Below, piece by piece: positions 51,629-61,189 of a stretch of DNA of 64,000 bases. The position numbers and the translations under genes were made by a program. This DNA is from Pelagimonas sp017744045 (GTDB lineage Bacteria > Pseudomonadota > Alphaproteobacteria > Rhodobacterales > Rhodobacteraceae), in assembly GCF_017744045.1 (NCBI RefSeq), contig NZ_JAGHRD010000002.1; one strand, written 5' to 3'. The notes beneath the pieces are model-generated. The model had not been told where the DNA came from. It was given only the letters and a program-made list of their open reading frames with translations, and did not search any database. The first letter of the stretch is position 1; each line of letters begins with the position of its first letter.

Positions 51629-54600
51629 ATGCATGTCGTCTTTCGCGAAAGCCACGGGCTTGAGGAAACGGATACGCCGCAGGATCTCGGGCAGACGCCC
51701 GCAGATCTGGTGGTGCTGTCCTTTTCTGACAGCGACCTCGGGGCTTTTGCGGCAGGCTGGCATCGGGCCAATGGCGCGCTTCCCGGCCTTAGGCTGGCCA
51801 ATATCGTGGCGCTCAAACATCCTCTATCGGTCGACACCTATGCCGAACAAACCCTGGTTGGGGTCAAAGCGGTTTTGGTACGCCTGATCGGTGGCGAAAG
51901 CTATTGGCCTTATGGGTTGGCGGTGTTGCAGGATATGGCGCGCCGCAACGGCTTTGCCTTGGCAGTCTTGCCGGCGGATGGTCGCCCCGACGCACGGCTG
52001 GACGAGGTTTCGACCCTTCCAGTATCCACTTTGCGACAGTTGCAAAAGCTCTGCGATGCCGGGGGAGCCGTGGCAGCGCAGGCCGCCCTTGCGCAATTGT
52101 CTTTGGCGGCGGGCCTTTATGCGGGGCCGGTTACTGGCGAAAAGCATGTTCCGGATATGGGGTACTATCACCCAGCATCTGGCGTGTGCGGCAAGCCTGC
52201 CTCCGACCGCCCGGTTGTTCCCGTCACCTTTTACCGTTCCTATCTCACATCTGCCGACACCTCGCCGGTTGACGCCCTGATCGACGCGCTCGAGCAGCGC
52301 GGTTTTTGCGCCGTCGGCATGTTCGCCCCCAGCCTCAAGTCTCCAGGCGCGGGTACATGGTTGCGGCATGAACTGGCGTTGTTGAACCCCGCCGCCATCG
52401 TCAACGCCACCGCCTTTTCGGCGCAGGGTACAGATGGCGCTTCCTCGCCTCTTAACGAAACCGGCTGCCCGGTGTTTCAGGTTGCCCTGTCAACAGCGCG
52501 CAAAAAAGACTGGGCCACGGCGGATCGCGGATTATCTCCGGCGGATTTAGCCATGCATGTGGTGTTGCCCGAAGTAGACGGGCGCATTTTCACCGGGGTG
52601 GCCAGCTTCAAACAGCCCAGTCGCAAAGACGACGCGCTGGAATATTCCCGCTTTGCCCATCGCGCTGATCCCGCCCGAATTGACGCGGTCGCTGACAAAG
52701 TCCTGCGCTGGCACAATCTTGCCAGTAAACCGCAGCAGGAGAAAAAGCTCGCCTTGGTGCTGTCCACCTATCCCGGCAAGCAGCACCAACTGGCCCATGC
52801 GGTGGGGTTGGATGCTTTGGCGTCTTGTACCGAAATCATGCGCGAATTATCCGCCTCAGGCATCAACTGTGCAGAAACGGTCGATATTGGCGCACGTTTG
52901 ACCACGGAGACACTGGCCTGGCCGCTCTCCGAGTACCTGTCGGAGTTGGCAAACCTGCCACAAGAACTGCGCGATGATTTACAGGACGCCTGGGGAGCGC
53001 CGGAGCAAGACCCATTGCTGCGCGACGGTGCCTTTCATGTTCCGGCGATCCAATCCGGTGACGTTCTCATTGCCCTGCAACCCGAGCGCGGTGATGTTGA
53101 CCTGCGCATCGATGATTATCACGATCTCGACCGCACACCGCGCCATTCTTATGTTGCCTTCTATCTCTGGATCCGGCGCCAGATCGATGCACTGATCCAT
53201 ATCGGCGCGCATGGCACATTGGAATGGCTACCGGGCAAGGCGGTCGCCTTGTCACATGCCTGCTGGCCCGAGGCGCTGATCGGCGATTTGCCGGTCATCT
53301 ATCCCTTTATTGTCAACGATCCCGGCGAAGCGGCCCAAGCCAAGCGACGCATTTCAGCGGTCACAATCGGCCACCTACCCCCGCCCCTGGCGCAGACCAA
53401 ACTACCCGAAGGCATGGGGCGTTTGGAAAGCTTGCTGGACGAGTACTCAACAGCCGATGGCCTTGACCCAGCGCGACGGGATCGCCTGATCGGTGACATC
53501 AGATCTGAGGCGCAAGCTTCGGGTGTTGAGCAGGACCTTGGGCTAAGCTCTGACACCTCTGCCGCCGAAGCCATCACCCTGATTGATGCCTTTGTTTGCG
53601 ACATCAAGGAAAGCCAATATGGCGACGGGCTGCATGTTTTTGGCACCGGCGATTGCGGGGCCGAGGAAAGAGCCGGGCTCTCATCAGCCCTGATGGGCCG
53701 CCTCGTGGCACCTGGACCGTCTGGCTCTCCGTTTCGCGGGCGTACGGATGTCATGCCGACGGGGCGTAACCTGTTCACCACCGACCCGCGTGCGGTTCCG
53801 TCCCGGTCGGCCCATGCGCAAGGGGTCAAACTGGCCGAAGAATTGCTGCGTCGCCACCTGCAAGATCACGGCGATTGGCCGCGCAATCTGGTGATCGACC
53901 TTTGGGGCTCGGCCACCATGCGCACAGCGGGCGAAGAATTCGCCATGGCACTGCATCTGGCGGGCCTGTCGCCGAAATGGGATGAAGGGTCAGAGCGCGT
54001 TGGCGGGTTTGACGTCATTCCCTTGGCGCTGCTCGGTCGCCCGCGTATCGACATCACCTTGCGCGTGTCCGGCTTGTTCCGCGATGTGTTTCCCGGCCTC
54101 GCGCAGATGTTTGAAAAAGCCGCTGAAGTTTTGTCACAGCGTGACGAAACAGCATCTGACAACCCGTATCTGGAACAACAGCCACGCGTCTTTGGCCCAC
54201 GCCCGGGACAATATGGTTTGTCCATGGGGCCGCATCTCGACACCTATACAGATGAGGCGCGGCAAGCAGCAGGCGAGGCCTGGCTAAACGCCTCCAGTCA
54301 CAGCATCAACGCGACCGGCGAAATCAAGGCCGACCGGCAGGCGATTGAGAAACGTGTCAAAGCGGCTGATGCCTTTGTGCATCTTCAGGACCTGCCCGAA
54401 ACCGATATTCTGCTTGCCTCGGACTATGCCGCCCATGAGGCCGGGTTTGCCGCGGCAGTCGCCCGCGTCGGAGGCGAGGCCCCTGCCCTTTACCATCTTG
54501 ACGCGACCCGTCCGGACAAACCCACCGCGCGCAACCTGAACGAAGAAATCGCGCGCGTGACCCGCGCCCGAGCCGCCAATCCGGATTGGATCAACGGTAT

Positions 54601-54871
54601 GATGCGCCACGGCTTTCGCGGCGCGGCAGAGATCAGCGCGACTTTGGACCACATGGCGGCCTTTGCCCATCTCGCGCAGGTGGTCCCGGCCCATCTGTTT
54701 GATCTGTTCTTTGATGCCACATTGGGCCGCTCGGACCTTGTTGAGTTTATGGCGGATGCAAATCCCGGTGCCCTGCAGGCCATGCGCGACCGCTTTCGCG
54801 CCTTGCAGGATGCCGGTCTTTGGACCACCCGCCGCAACTCGATCATTGCAACGCTGGAGGAAAGCGCATGA
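51629..54871 (+). CDS. cobN: Cobaltochelatase subunit CobN
   Basis: 1,080 residues, shorter than the ~1,275-residue P. denitrificans protein, with the N-terminal part reduced. Conserved blocks are HIGAHGTLEWLPGKAVALSH, DLPVIYPFIVNDPGEAAQAKRR, GRNLFTTDPRAVPSRSAHAQG, VIDLWGSATMRTAGEEFA, and IDITLRVSGLFRDVFPGLAQ. It is the large catalytic subunit that inserts cobalt into hydrogenobyrinic acid diamide with CobS and CobT chelatase subunits, which are elsewhere. Its 3' end overlaps cobG by ATGA. Confidence 0.96.
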   Translation: MHVVFRESHGLEETDTPQDLGQTPADLVVLSFSDSDLGAFAAGWHRANGALPGLRLANIVALKHPLSVDTYAEQTLVGVKAVLVRLIGGESYWPYGLAVLQDMARRNGFALAVLPADGRPDARLDEVSTLPVSTLRQLQKLCDAGGAVAAQAALAQLSLAAGLYAGPVTGEKHVPDMGYYHPASGVCGKPASDRPVVPVTFYRSYLTSADTSPVDALIDALEQRGFCAVGMFAPSLKSPGAGTWLRHELALLNPAAIVNATAFSAQGTDGASSPLNETGCPVFQVALSTARKKDWATADRGLSPADLAMHVVLPEVDGRIFTGVASFKQPSRKDDALEYSRFAHRADPARIDAVADKVLRWHNLASKPQQEKKLALVLSTYPGKQHQLAHAVGLDALASCTEIMRELSASGINCAETVDIGARLTTETLAWPLSEYLSELANLPQELRDDLQDAWGAPEQDPLLRDGAFHVPAIQSGDVLIALQPERGDVDLRIDDYHDLDRTPRHSYVAFYLWIRRQIDALIHIGAHGTLEWLPGKAVALSHACWPEALIGDLPVIYPFIVNDPGEAAQAKRRISAVTIGHLPPPLAQTKLPEGMGRLESLLDEYSTADGLDPARRDRLIGDIRSEAQASGVEQDLGLSSDTSAAEAITLIDAFVCDIKESQYGDGLHVFGTGDCGAEERAGLSSALMGRLVAPGPSGSPFRGRTDVMPTGRNLFTTDPRAVPSRSAHAQGVKLAEELLRRHLQDHGDWPRNLVIDLWGSATMRTAGEEFAMALHLAGLSPKWDEGSERVGGFDVIPLALLGRPRIDITLRVSGLFRDVFPGLAQMFEKAAEVLSQRDETASDNPYLEQQPRVFGPRPGQYGLSMGPHLDTYTDEARQAAGEAWLNASSHSINATGEIKADRQAIEKRVKAADAFVHLQDLPETDILLASDYAAHEAGFAAAVARVGGEAPALYHLDATRPDKPTARNLNEEIARVTRARAANPDWINGMMRHGFRGAAEISATLDHMAAFAHLAQVVPAHLFDLFFDATLGRSDLVEFMADANPGALQAMRDRFRALQDAGLWTTRRNSIIATLEESA

Positions 54872-56025
54872 GCGCCCCGTCAAACGCCCCGATTGTCAAA
54901 GGCTGGTGCCCCGGTGCTCTGCGCCCGATGATGTCGGGCGACGGTTTGGTGGTGCGTATTCGCGCGCCCTTTGGTTGTTTGTCTCAGGATCAGGCCATGG
55001 GCGTTGCCGATCTCTCTGATCGTTTCGGCTCGGGCCAAATGGATCTGTCGGCGCGGGCAAATTTGCAGCTTCGCGGCGTTTCCGAGGCAAACCATCCTGA
55101 TCTTTTGACCGGTTTGCGGGAACTGAACCTTCTTGATCCGTCCCAAGAGGTTGAGGCGCGGCGCAACATTGTCATGACACCTTTTTGGGAGATCGGCGAC
55201 GAAACTTTTCGCATCGCAACCCGATTGAACAACGCGTTTCTAGCAGAGACCGCGCCGCAAACACCGGGTAAATTCGGATATGCGGTGGATTGCAGCAACG
55301 CACCTGTGTTGGGCGATTGTTCTGCCGATATCCGGATTGAGCGTTGCGAGCGTGGGCGGTTGATTTGTCGTCCGGATGGTCATGCATTTGGTGCTTGGGT
55401 CACCGAAAGCTCGGCGGCACAAACGGCCTTGGAGCTGGCGCAATGGTTTCTGGATACCGGCGGAGCACCAGAAAACCGCGGACGGATGCGCGCACATCTG
55501 GCCAAGGGCGCTGTTTTGCCAGACAAGTTTTCCGAGGTGCCAGCCCCTCTTGGCGCGACCCATCCATGCCCGGGAATGTCTGAAAAGGGCGTGTTCTTTG
55601 GTCTGGAATTTGGCGCTTTGACCAGTGACACCTTGCGCGCCTTGGCCACGCTAGGGCCCCTGCGCTTGACCCCTTGGCGCATGATTTTGGTCACTTCCTG
55701 CACGAAACCGGCCGAAATCCCCGACACTTATCTGGACCCGGAGTCTCCTTTGCAACGCGCCTTTGCCTGCACCGGCGCGCCGCATTGCCCGCAGGCTCTT
55801 GGCCCAACGCGACCCGTTGCGAGGTCGCTGGTTTCAATGCTTGAGCCCGGCCAAAATCTGCATGTCTCTGGCTGTGCCAAAGGCTGTGCCTTGCCCGGAA
55901 AGGCTGATCTGACACTTTGCGCCACCGGGCCTGACCGGTTTGACCTCATTCGCAATGGCCGGGCAAGCGACACCGCTGTCATGGAAAACCTCTCCGCCAG
56001 CGCGTTACCTAAATACCTATCCTAG
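54868..56025 (+). CDS. cobG: Precorrin-3B synthase
   Basis: 385 residues from the ATG at 54868 overlapping the cobN stop. A nitrite/sulfite-reductase-like protein: DLSARANLQLRGVSEANHPD is the half-domain motif, and the Fe-S cysteines lie in AFACTGAPHCPQALG and HVSGCAKGCALPGKAD (C-x5-C and C-x3-C). It uses oxygen to hydroxylate precorrin-3A, the defining oxygen-dependent step of the aerobic pathway. Confidence 0.95.
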   Translation: MSAPSNAPIVKGWCPGALRPMMSGDGLVVRIRAPFGCLSQDQAMGVADLSDRFGSGQMDLSARANLQLRGVSEANHPDLLTGLRELNLLDPSQEVEARRNIVMTPFWEIGDETFRIATRLNNAFLAETAPQTPGKFGYAVDCSNAPVLGDCSADIRIERCERGRLICRPDGHAFGAWVTESSAAQTALELAQWFLDTGGAPENRGRMRAHLAKGAVLPDKFSEVPAPLGATHPCPGMSEKGVFFGLEFGALTSDTLRALATLGPLRLTPWRMILVTSCTKPAEIPDTYLDPESPLQRAFACTGAPHCPQALGPTRPVARSLVSMLEPGQNLHVSGCAKGCALPGKADLTLCATGPDRFDLIRNGRASDTAVMENLSASALPKYLS

Positions 56026-56034
56026 AAGAACAAA

Positions 56035-56664
56035 ATGCCCCACACCTACGAAAAGAATGGCGCAGCGATCTACAAAGAAAGCTTTGCCACGATCCGCCGA
56101 GAAGCCGAGCTAGAGCGGTTTACCCGTGACGAAGAGCCGGTCGTCGTGCGCATGATCCACGCCCTTGGCATGGTTGGGCTCGAGCAGCATGTGCAGTTTT
56201 CCGAGGGCATGGCCTCGATCGCACGCAAAGCGCTGGAAGATGGCGCGCCGATCCTTTGCGACGTGCGCATGGTGTCCGAGGGCATCACCCGCCCGCGCCT
56301 GCCTGCTGACAACCAGATCATCTGTACCCTGCAAGACCCGCGTGTTCCCGAGATGGCCAAGGAAATGGGCAATACCCGCTCTGCCGCCGCGCTCGAACTG
56401 TGGCGCCCCCATATGGACGGCGCGGTTGTGGCCATTGGCAACGCGCCCACGGCCCTGTTCCACTTGCTGAACATGCTCGAAGACCCGGAATGCCCGCGCC
56501 CTGCGGCCATCATCGGCTGCCCGGTCGGATTTGTCGGTGCCGCTGAAAGCAAAGACGCTTTGATGCAAGACTTGCCCGTGCCCTCCATGATCTGCAAAGG
56601 GCGATTGGGCGGATCGGCCATTACAGTGGCGGCGGTCAACGCCTTGGCGAGTTGGAAGGAATAA
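56035..56664 (+). CDS. cobH: Precorrin-8X methylmutase
   Basis: 209 residues. The catalytic His is in VRMIHALGMVGLEQHVQFSE (about residue 42). AIGNAPTALFHLLNMLED and AAIIGCPVGFVGAAESKDAL, and the end MICKGRLGGSAITVAAVNAL, are all conserved. It moves a methyl group from C11 to C12 to give hydrogenobyrinic acid. It starts 9 bases after cobG. Confidence 0.97.
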   Translation: MPHTYEKNGAAIYKESFATIRREAELERFTRDEEPVVVRMIHALGMVGLEQHVQFSEGMASIARKALEDGAPILCDVRMVSEGITRPRLPADNQIICTLQDPRVPEMAKEMGNTRSAAALELWRPHMDGAVVAIGNAPTALFHLLNMLEDPECPRPAAIIGCPVGFVGAAESKDALMQDLPVPSMICKGRLGGSAITVAAVNALASWKE

Positions 56665-56665
56665 G

Positions 56666-57382
56666 ATGGGCAAGGTTATTTGCGTCGGGCTGGGCCCCGG
56701 CGACCCCGAACTGATGAGCGTCAAGGCAGATCGTCTGATCCGGTCTGCCGGGCACGTGGCCTATTTCCGCAAAGCCGGTCGCAGCGGGCAGGCCCGCAAG
56801 ATCGTGAATGGCATGTTGGCCGAGGGTGTCACCGAATATCCGATGGAATACCCGGTCACGACCGAAATCCATTTCAGCGACCCAGAATATAACCGGCTCT
56901 TGGCCGAGTTCTATGATGACTGGGCCGTCAAGCTTGCAAAACTTGTTCAGGGCCAAGATGTTATCGTACTTTGTGAAGGTGATCCGTTCTTTTACGGCTC
57001 CTTTATGCACCTGCACTCCCGCTTACAGGACAAAGCAGAAATCGAGGTCGTTCCCGGCATCACCGGCATGTCTGGATGTTGGACCGCAACTGGCATTCCG
57101 ATCACCTGGGGTGACGATATTCTAACAGTCATGATGGCCACCCTTCCGGAGGAAGAGTTGACCCGCCGCGCCGCCGATACAGACGCTTTGGCGGTCATGA
57201 AAATCGGCCGCAACCTGCCCAAACTCAAACGTGCTCTGGCAGCCGCTGGCCGTTTGGACGACGCTTGGTTAATCGAACGGGGCACCATGCAGGGCCAGCG
57301 CATTGCTCGGCTGGCCGAGTCCGAGGGCGACTGGCCCTATTTCACCATCGCAGTCGTGCATGGTCAGGGGCGCCGCCCATGA
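56666..57382 (+). CDS. cobI: Precorrin-2 C20-methyltransferase
   Basis: 238 residues. The SAM-binding tetrapyrrole methylase motifs are VICVGLGPGDPELMSVKADR at the N-terminus, VLCEGDPFFYGSFMHLHSRL (about 100-119) and VVPGITGMSGCWTATGIPIT. The substrate pattern FFYGSFMHL is that of CobI/CbiL. It methylates C20 of precorrin-2. It overlaps cobJ by ATGA. Confidence 0.97.
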   Translation: MGKVICVGLGPGDPELMSVKADRLIRSAGHVAYFRKAGRSGQARKIVNGMLAEGVTEYPMEYPVTTEIHFSDPEYNRLLAEFYDDWAVKLAKLVQGQDVIVLCEGDPFFYGSFMHLHSRLQDKAEIEVVPGITGMSGCWTATGIPITWGDDILTVMMATLPEEELTRRAADTDALAVMKIGRNLPKLKRALAAAGRLDDAWLIERGTMQGQRIARLAESEGDWPYFTIAVVHGQGRRP

Positions 57383-58116
57383 GCGGTTGGGTTCAGGTGG
57401 CCGGACTCGGCCCCGGCGATGACAGGCTTGTCACTGCCGAAGTTCAGGAGGCTATTTCTCAGGCCACTGATATTGTTGGATATATCCCCTATGTGCGCCG
57501 TGTTGAACCTCGCGCAGGGCTGACCCTACATGAAAGCGACAACCGGGTTGAATTGGATCGCGCCCGACATGCTTTGGAGATGGCCAGCCAAGGCAAACGT
57601 GTTGTCGTGGTATCGTCGGGCGATCCCGGCGTTTTTGCCATGGCCTCGGCGCTGTTTGAGGCGGTCGAGAGCGGCCCCAAAGCCTGGCAAGACCTCGATA
57701 TTCGCATTCTACCCGGCATCACGGCAATGCTGGCGGCAGCGGCACAGTTGGGCGCCCCTTTGGGTCATGATTTCTGCGCTATCAACCTCAGCGACAATCT
57801 CAAACCATGGGATTTGATTGAAAAGCGGTTACGACTGGCGGGACAGGCAGGCTTCGCCATGGCGTTCTACAATCCACGCTCAAAATCACGCCCGCATCAG
57901 TTTGGCCGCGCACTTGAGGTTTTACGTGAAGAGTGCGGCGCAAGTACACTGATTTCATTTGCAAAAAATGTTACGAAGCCAACGCAAAAACTGGTGACCG
58001 TCACCCTTGCCGAAGCCGAGCCAGAGATGGCCGATATGCGCACGGTTGTGATCGTCGGAAATGTGGATACGCGCCAGATAGGGCGTTTTGTCTACACGCC
58101 AAGGCAGGTTCAATGA
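57379..58116 (+). CDS. cobJ: Precorrin-3B C17-methyltransferase
   Basis: 245 residues from the ATG at 57379 overlapping the cobI stop. Motifs are VQVAGLGPGDDRLVTAEVQE, VGYIPYVRRVEPR, VVSSGDPGVFAMASALFEAV, and LPGITAMLAAAAQLGAPLG followed by HDFCAINLSDNLKPW. It methylates C17 and contracts the ring, releasing the C20 carbon. Its last 7 bases overlap the end of the oppositely oriented cobK. Confidence 0.97.
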   Translation: MSGWVQVAGLGPGDDRLVTAEVQEAISQATDIVGYIPYVRRVEPRAGLTLHESDNRVELDRARHALEMASQGKRVVVVSSGDPGVFAMASALFEAVESGPKAWQDLDIRILPGITAMLAAAAQLGAPLGHDFCAINLSDNLKPWDLIEKRLRLAGQAGFAMAFYNPRSKSRPHQFGRALEVLREECGASTLISFAKNVTKPTQKLVTVTLAEAEPEMADMRTVVIVGNVDTRQIGRFVYTPRQVQ

Positions 58117-58841
58117 CCAAGCCAGCCCAAGACTTGATCCACTTCGCCAAAAACCAAACGCTCGGGCACCTGTGGTCGGTTGATCATGATCACCGGCAGC
58201 TTCAACGCGCGGGCCGCCAAAATCTTGGCCTCGGCACCACGCCCGCCAGCGTTTTTTGCGATGATCAGGTCGATTTTGTGGCTTTGCAACAGAGCAGTGT
58301 CCTGCGCTGTGTCAAAAGGCCCGCGCGCGATCACGACACTCGTATCGGGCAGCGGCAGGTCGCCCAAGGGCGGATCAACCAACCGCAACAGATAGTGATG
58401 CTGGGGGACAGCGGCAAATTCCGAGAGGTTTTGTTTGCCAATCGCCAGAAACACACGCTTGGGCCTGTCGGGCAGCGCTGCAACTGCCTGTTCGATACTG
58501 GCGACGCTCTGCCATGTGTCGCCGTCCATCGCACGCCACGCCGGGCGTTCAAGCGCACACAAATCAACACCCGCCGCTGCACAGGCCGCAACCGCATTCC
58601 GGCTCATCTGCGCTGCAAAGGGATGGGTGGCATCGACCACATGGGTGATGGCCTCTTGGCGCAAATAGGCGACAAGGCCCTCCATCCCGCCAAAGCCCCC
58701 GACGCGCGTCGGCAAAGGCTGAGCCACCGGGTTATTCGTGCGCCCCGCATAGGAAAACACCGCATCACGGCCGCGCTCGGCCAAAGCGCGGGCCAATCGG
58801 CTCGCCTCGGTTGTTCCGCCAAGAATAAGGGTGCGCGCCAT
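58110..58841 (-). CDS. cobK: Precorrin-6A reductase, encoded opposite to its operon
   Basis: 243 residues from the ATG at 58841; the frame is open further into cobL but that extension is not family sequence. Motifs are ARTLILGGTTEASRLARALA, THVVDATHPFAAQMSRNAVA, VFLAIGKQNLSEFA, and DLIIAKNAGGRGAEAKILAA. It reduces precorrin-6A to 6B with NADPH. It lies between cobJ and cobL on the other strand; its start codon shares the AT of CATG with the cobL start, and its end overlaps cobJ. It needs its own promoter, which must be inside cobL. Confidence 0.95.
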   Translation of the reverse strand: MARTLILGGTTEASRLARALAERGRDAVFSYAGRTNNPVAQPLPTRVGGFGGMEGLVAYLRQEAITHVVDATHPFAAQMSRNAVAACAAAGVDLCALERPAWRAMDGDTWQSVASIEQAVAALPDRPKRVFLAIGKQNLSEFAAVPQHHYLLRLVDPPLGDLPLPDTSVVIARGPFDTAQDTALLQSHKIDLIIAKNAGGRGAEAKILAARALKLPVIMINRPQVPERLVFGEVDQVLGWLGH

Positions 58842-60048
58842 GTTTGAGCCCTGGTTGACCATCATCGGTATCGGCGAAGATGGCCTGAACGGGCTGAACT
58901 CTGCAAGCCGTTCTGCGTTGGACGCGGCAGATTTTATCTTTGGCGGCCCGAGGCATCTGGAGCTGGCAAATTGCCAGGATCGCGGACGGCCCTGGCCAGT
59001 GCCGTTTTCGGTGCAACCGGTTCTGGAAAACCGTGGCCAAAGCACCGTTATTCTCGTGTCCGGTGATCCGTTCTGGTATGGCGGTGGGGCGTCGATTGCT
59101 CGCCATCTAAAGCCTGATGAGTGGGTGACACACCCGGCCCCGTCTTGCTTTTCGCTCATCGCAGCGTGCAAGGGCTGGCGGATCGAAGAAACGCTGTGCC
59201 TTGGCCTGCACGCCGCCCCTTTTGAGCAGCTGACCCGGCATCTCGGGCAAAACCGGCGGGTGATTTGCACATTGCGCGACGGCGAAGCACCTAAGGACCT
59301 GGCCAAGTGGTTGACGGAACACGGCTTTGGACAAAGTACGCTTGACGTTTTCGAGCGACTGGGTGGGCCATTGGAACGGCATCGCAGCAGCCCGGCCGAG
59401 GGGTTCGACCTGACAGACATTCAGGCACCGGTTGCCGTTGCCCTGACCATGCAGACTGAGACGCAAGGCGGTTTTCAACAAGCTCCGGGACGAGATGAAG
59501 ATCAGTTCGCCCATGACGGGCAAATCACCAAAAGCCCGGTGCGCGCCATGACCATCGCCGCATTGCAGCCGCGCTATGGCGATGTGCTTTGGGATCTTGG
59601 GGCGGGCTCTGGCTCGGTCTCGATTGAATTCCTGCTTACCTCTGAGAAATCCCGCGCGGTCTGTGTCGAGGCGCGCGCCGACCGCGCCGCCAATATCACG
59701 ACAAACGCCAATCGGTTCGGTCTGTCCCATCGCATTGACATCGTAACCGGCAACGCCATCGAGCAAATCGATACCCTGCTCGTGGGCGCGCTTGGCCATC
59801 CTGACGCAGTGTTTATCGGCGGCGGCGCGCGCCAGGACTTGCTTGAGGCGCTGTTTGCGAAATTGGCACCGGGGACGCGTTTGGTCATCAATGCCGTAAC
59901 GCTGGAAACCGAAAGCCTGCTGGTTGATTGGCAGGCGCGCAAGGGCGGCGAGTTGCTCAAACTGGAGCTTTCCCAGGCTGCACCGCTTGGCACCATGCGC
60001 GGCTGGGATCGTGCCCGCCCGGTCATTCAATGGAGCGTATCCCTATGA
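58840..60048 (+). CDS. cobL: Precorrin-6Y C5,15-methyltransferase (decarboxylating)
   Basis: 402 residues from the ATG at 58840 (AAGGG eight bases upstream); a GTG at 58831 is an alternative. A fusion of two methylases: an N-terminal CbiE-like half (TIIGIGEDGLNGLNSASRSA, VSGDPFWYGGGASIARHL) and a C-terminal CbiT-like half from about 225 (SPVRAMTIAALQPR, VLWDLGAGSGSVSIEFLL, FIGGGARQDLLEALF). It methylates C5 and C15 and removes the C12 acetate carboxyl. Confidence 0.96.
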   Translation: MFEPWLTIIGIGEDGLNGLNSASRSALDAADFIFGGPRHLELANCQDRGRPWPVPFSVQPVLENRGQSTVILVSGDPFWYGGGASIARHLKPDEWVTHPAPSCFSLIAACKGWRIEETLCLGLHAAPFEQLTRHLGQNRRVICTLRDGEAPKDLAKWLTEHGFGQSTLDVFERLGGPLERHRSSPAEGFDLTDIQAPVAVALTMQTETQGGFQQAPGRDEDQFAHDGQITKSPVRAMTIAALQPRYGDVLWDLGAGSGSVSIEFLLTSEKSRAVCVEARADRAANITTNANRFGLSHRIDIVTGNAIEQIDTLLVGALGHPDAVFIGGGARQDLLEALFAKLAPGTRLVINAVTLETESLLVDWQARKGGELLKLELSQAAPLGTMRGWDRARPVIQWSVSL

Positions 60049-60407
60049 GGGTTGCTGGCATCGGATATCGCACGGGCGCGCCCGTTTCGGCCATGCGCCA
60101 GGCGCTTGAGGCGCTTGATGTACAGGTCGATGCGCTGGCCGTTTCCGATCACAAGACGGATCGTGCGGCCCTAACAGACCTGGCGCGCCAGTTGCAAATC
60201 CCTCTTATCTCGGTTCGCCAAGACGAACTGCGCAAACAACAAACTTTGACGCAATCACCAGCCCAATTGGCCCGGTTTGGCACCGGGTCCTTGGCTGAGG
60301 CTGCCGCTTTGGCGGCGGCTGGAACAGGGGCCATACTAAAAGGGCCGCGCGTCATCTCTCCTTGTGGTCGAGCCACAGCCGCAATTGCAGAAGGACAAAA
60401 CCAATGA
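60045..60407 (+). CDS. cobE: CobE, cobalamin biosynthesis protein (CbiG C-terminal-like)
   Basis: 120 residues from the ATG at 60045, overlapping the cobL stop. VAGIGYRTGAPVSAMRQALE at the start, DRAALTDLARQLQIPLISV in the middle and AALAAAGTGAILKGPRVISP at the end are as in the C-terminal domain of CbiG. In the aerobic pathway CobE is thought to assist handling of hydrogenobyrinic-acid intermediates; its exact job is unsettled. Overlaps cobM by ATGA. Confidence 0.9.
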   Translation: MRVAGIGYRTGAPVSAMRQALEALDVQVDALAVSDHKTDRAALTDLARQLQIPLISVRQDELRKQQTLTQSPAQLARFGTGSLAEAAALAAAGTGAILKGPRVISPCGRATAAIAEGQNQ

Positions 60408-61189
60408 CCGTCCATTTCATCGGTGCCGGCCCCGGAGCCGCAGACCTGATCACCTTGCGCGGGCGCGACCTGATCGCCTCCTGCCCGGTTTGTCTTTATG
60501 CCGGGTCGCTGGTGCCCGAAGCGTTGCTAAGCCATTGCCCCGAAGGGGCGCGGGTCGTCAACACGGCACCTTTGTCGCTGGACGAGATCATGGCCGAAAT
60601 TCAGGCGGCCCATGCCGCAGGACATGACGTGGCCCGCCTGCATTCCGGCGATCTGTCGGTCTGGTCAGCACTCGGGGAACAAACCCGCCGCCTGCGCGAG
60701 TTGGATATTCCCTATGATGTCACCCCCGGCGTGCCTGCCTTTGCCGCTGCTTCGGCCGCCTTGGGCGCAGAATTCACCCTGCCCGGCGTGGCGCAATCGC
60801 TGGTTTTGACCCGAACCTCGGGGCGCGCCTCGGCCATGCCGGACGGCGAAACGCTTGAGAATTTTGCGAAGACCGGGGCGACTTTGGCCATTCACCTGTC
60901 GGTGCATGTGCTCGAAGACGTGATTGCACGGTTGACCCCCTATTATGGCGGCGATTGTCCGGTTGCGGTGGTCTGGCGGGCAACTTGGCCCGATCAGCGC
61001 GTCGTGCGCGCCACTTTGGAGACCTTGGAAGACGCCACCGGAGGTGAACGCGGGCGCACAGCCTTGATCATGGTTGGCCGCGCCATCGGTGCCGAAGAGT
61101 TCGACGAAAGCTGCCTTTATGCAGGCGATTACGACCGCCGTTACCGCCCCGTCGGCACCAATCCGCGTTTCCCGGAGGGAGTCGAATGA
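60404..61189 (+). CDS. cobM: Precorrin-4 C11-methyltransferase
   Basis: 261 residues. Motifs are TVHFIGAGPGAADLITLRGR, CLYAGSLVPEALLSHCPEGA, ARLHSGDLSVWSALGEQTRR, VTPGVPAFAAASAALGAEFT and LPGVAQSLVLTRTSGRAS. It methylates C11 of precorrin-4. Overlaps cobE before and cobB after by ATGA. Confidence 0.97.
   Translation: MTVHFIGAGPGAADLITLRGRDLIASCPVCLYAGSLVPEALLSHCPEGARVVNTAPLSLDEIMAEIQAAHAAGHDVARLHSGDLSVWSALGEQTRRLRELDIPYDVTPGVPAFAAASAALGAEFTLPGVAQSLVLTRTSGRASAMPDGETLENFAKTGATLAIHLSVHVLEDVIARLTPYYGGDCPVAVVWRATWPDQRVVRATLETLEDATGGERGRTALIMVGRAIGAEEFDESCLYAGDYDRRYRPVGTNPRFPEGVE

Noticed and set aside
58110..59420. 436-residue frame extending cobK into the antisense of cobL
   Set aside because: Only the part from 58841 matches precorrin-6A reductase (ARTLILGGTTEASRLA). 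The extension is antisense to cobL.
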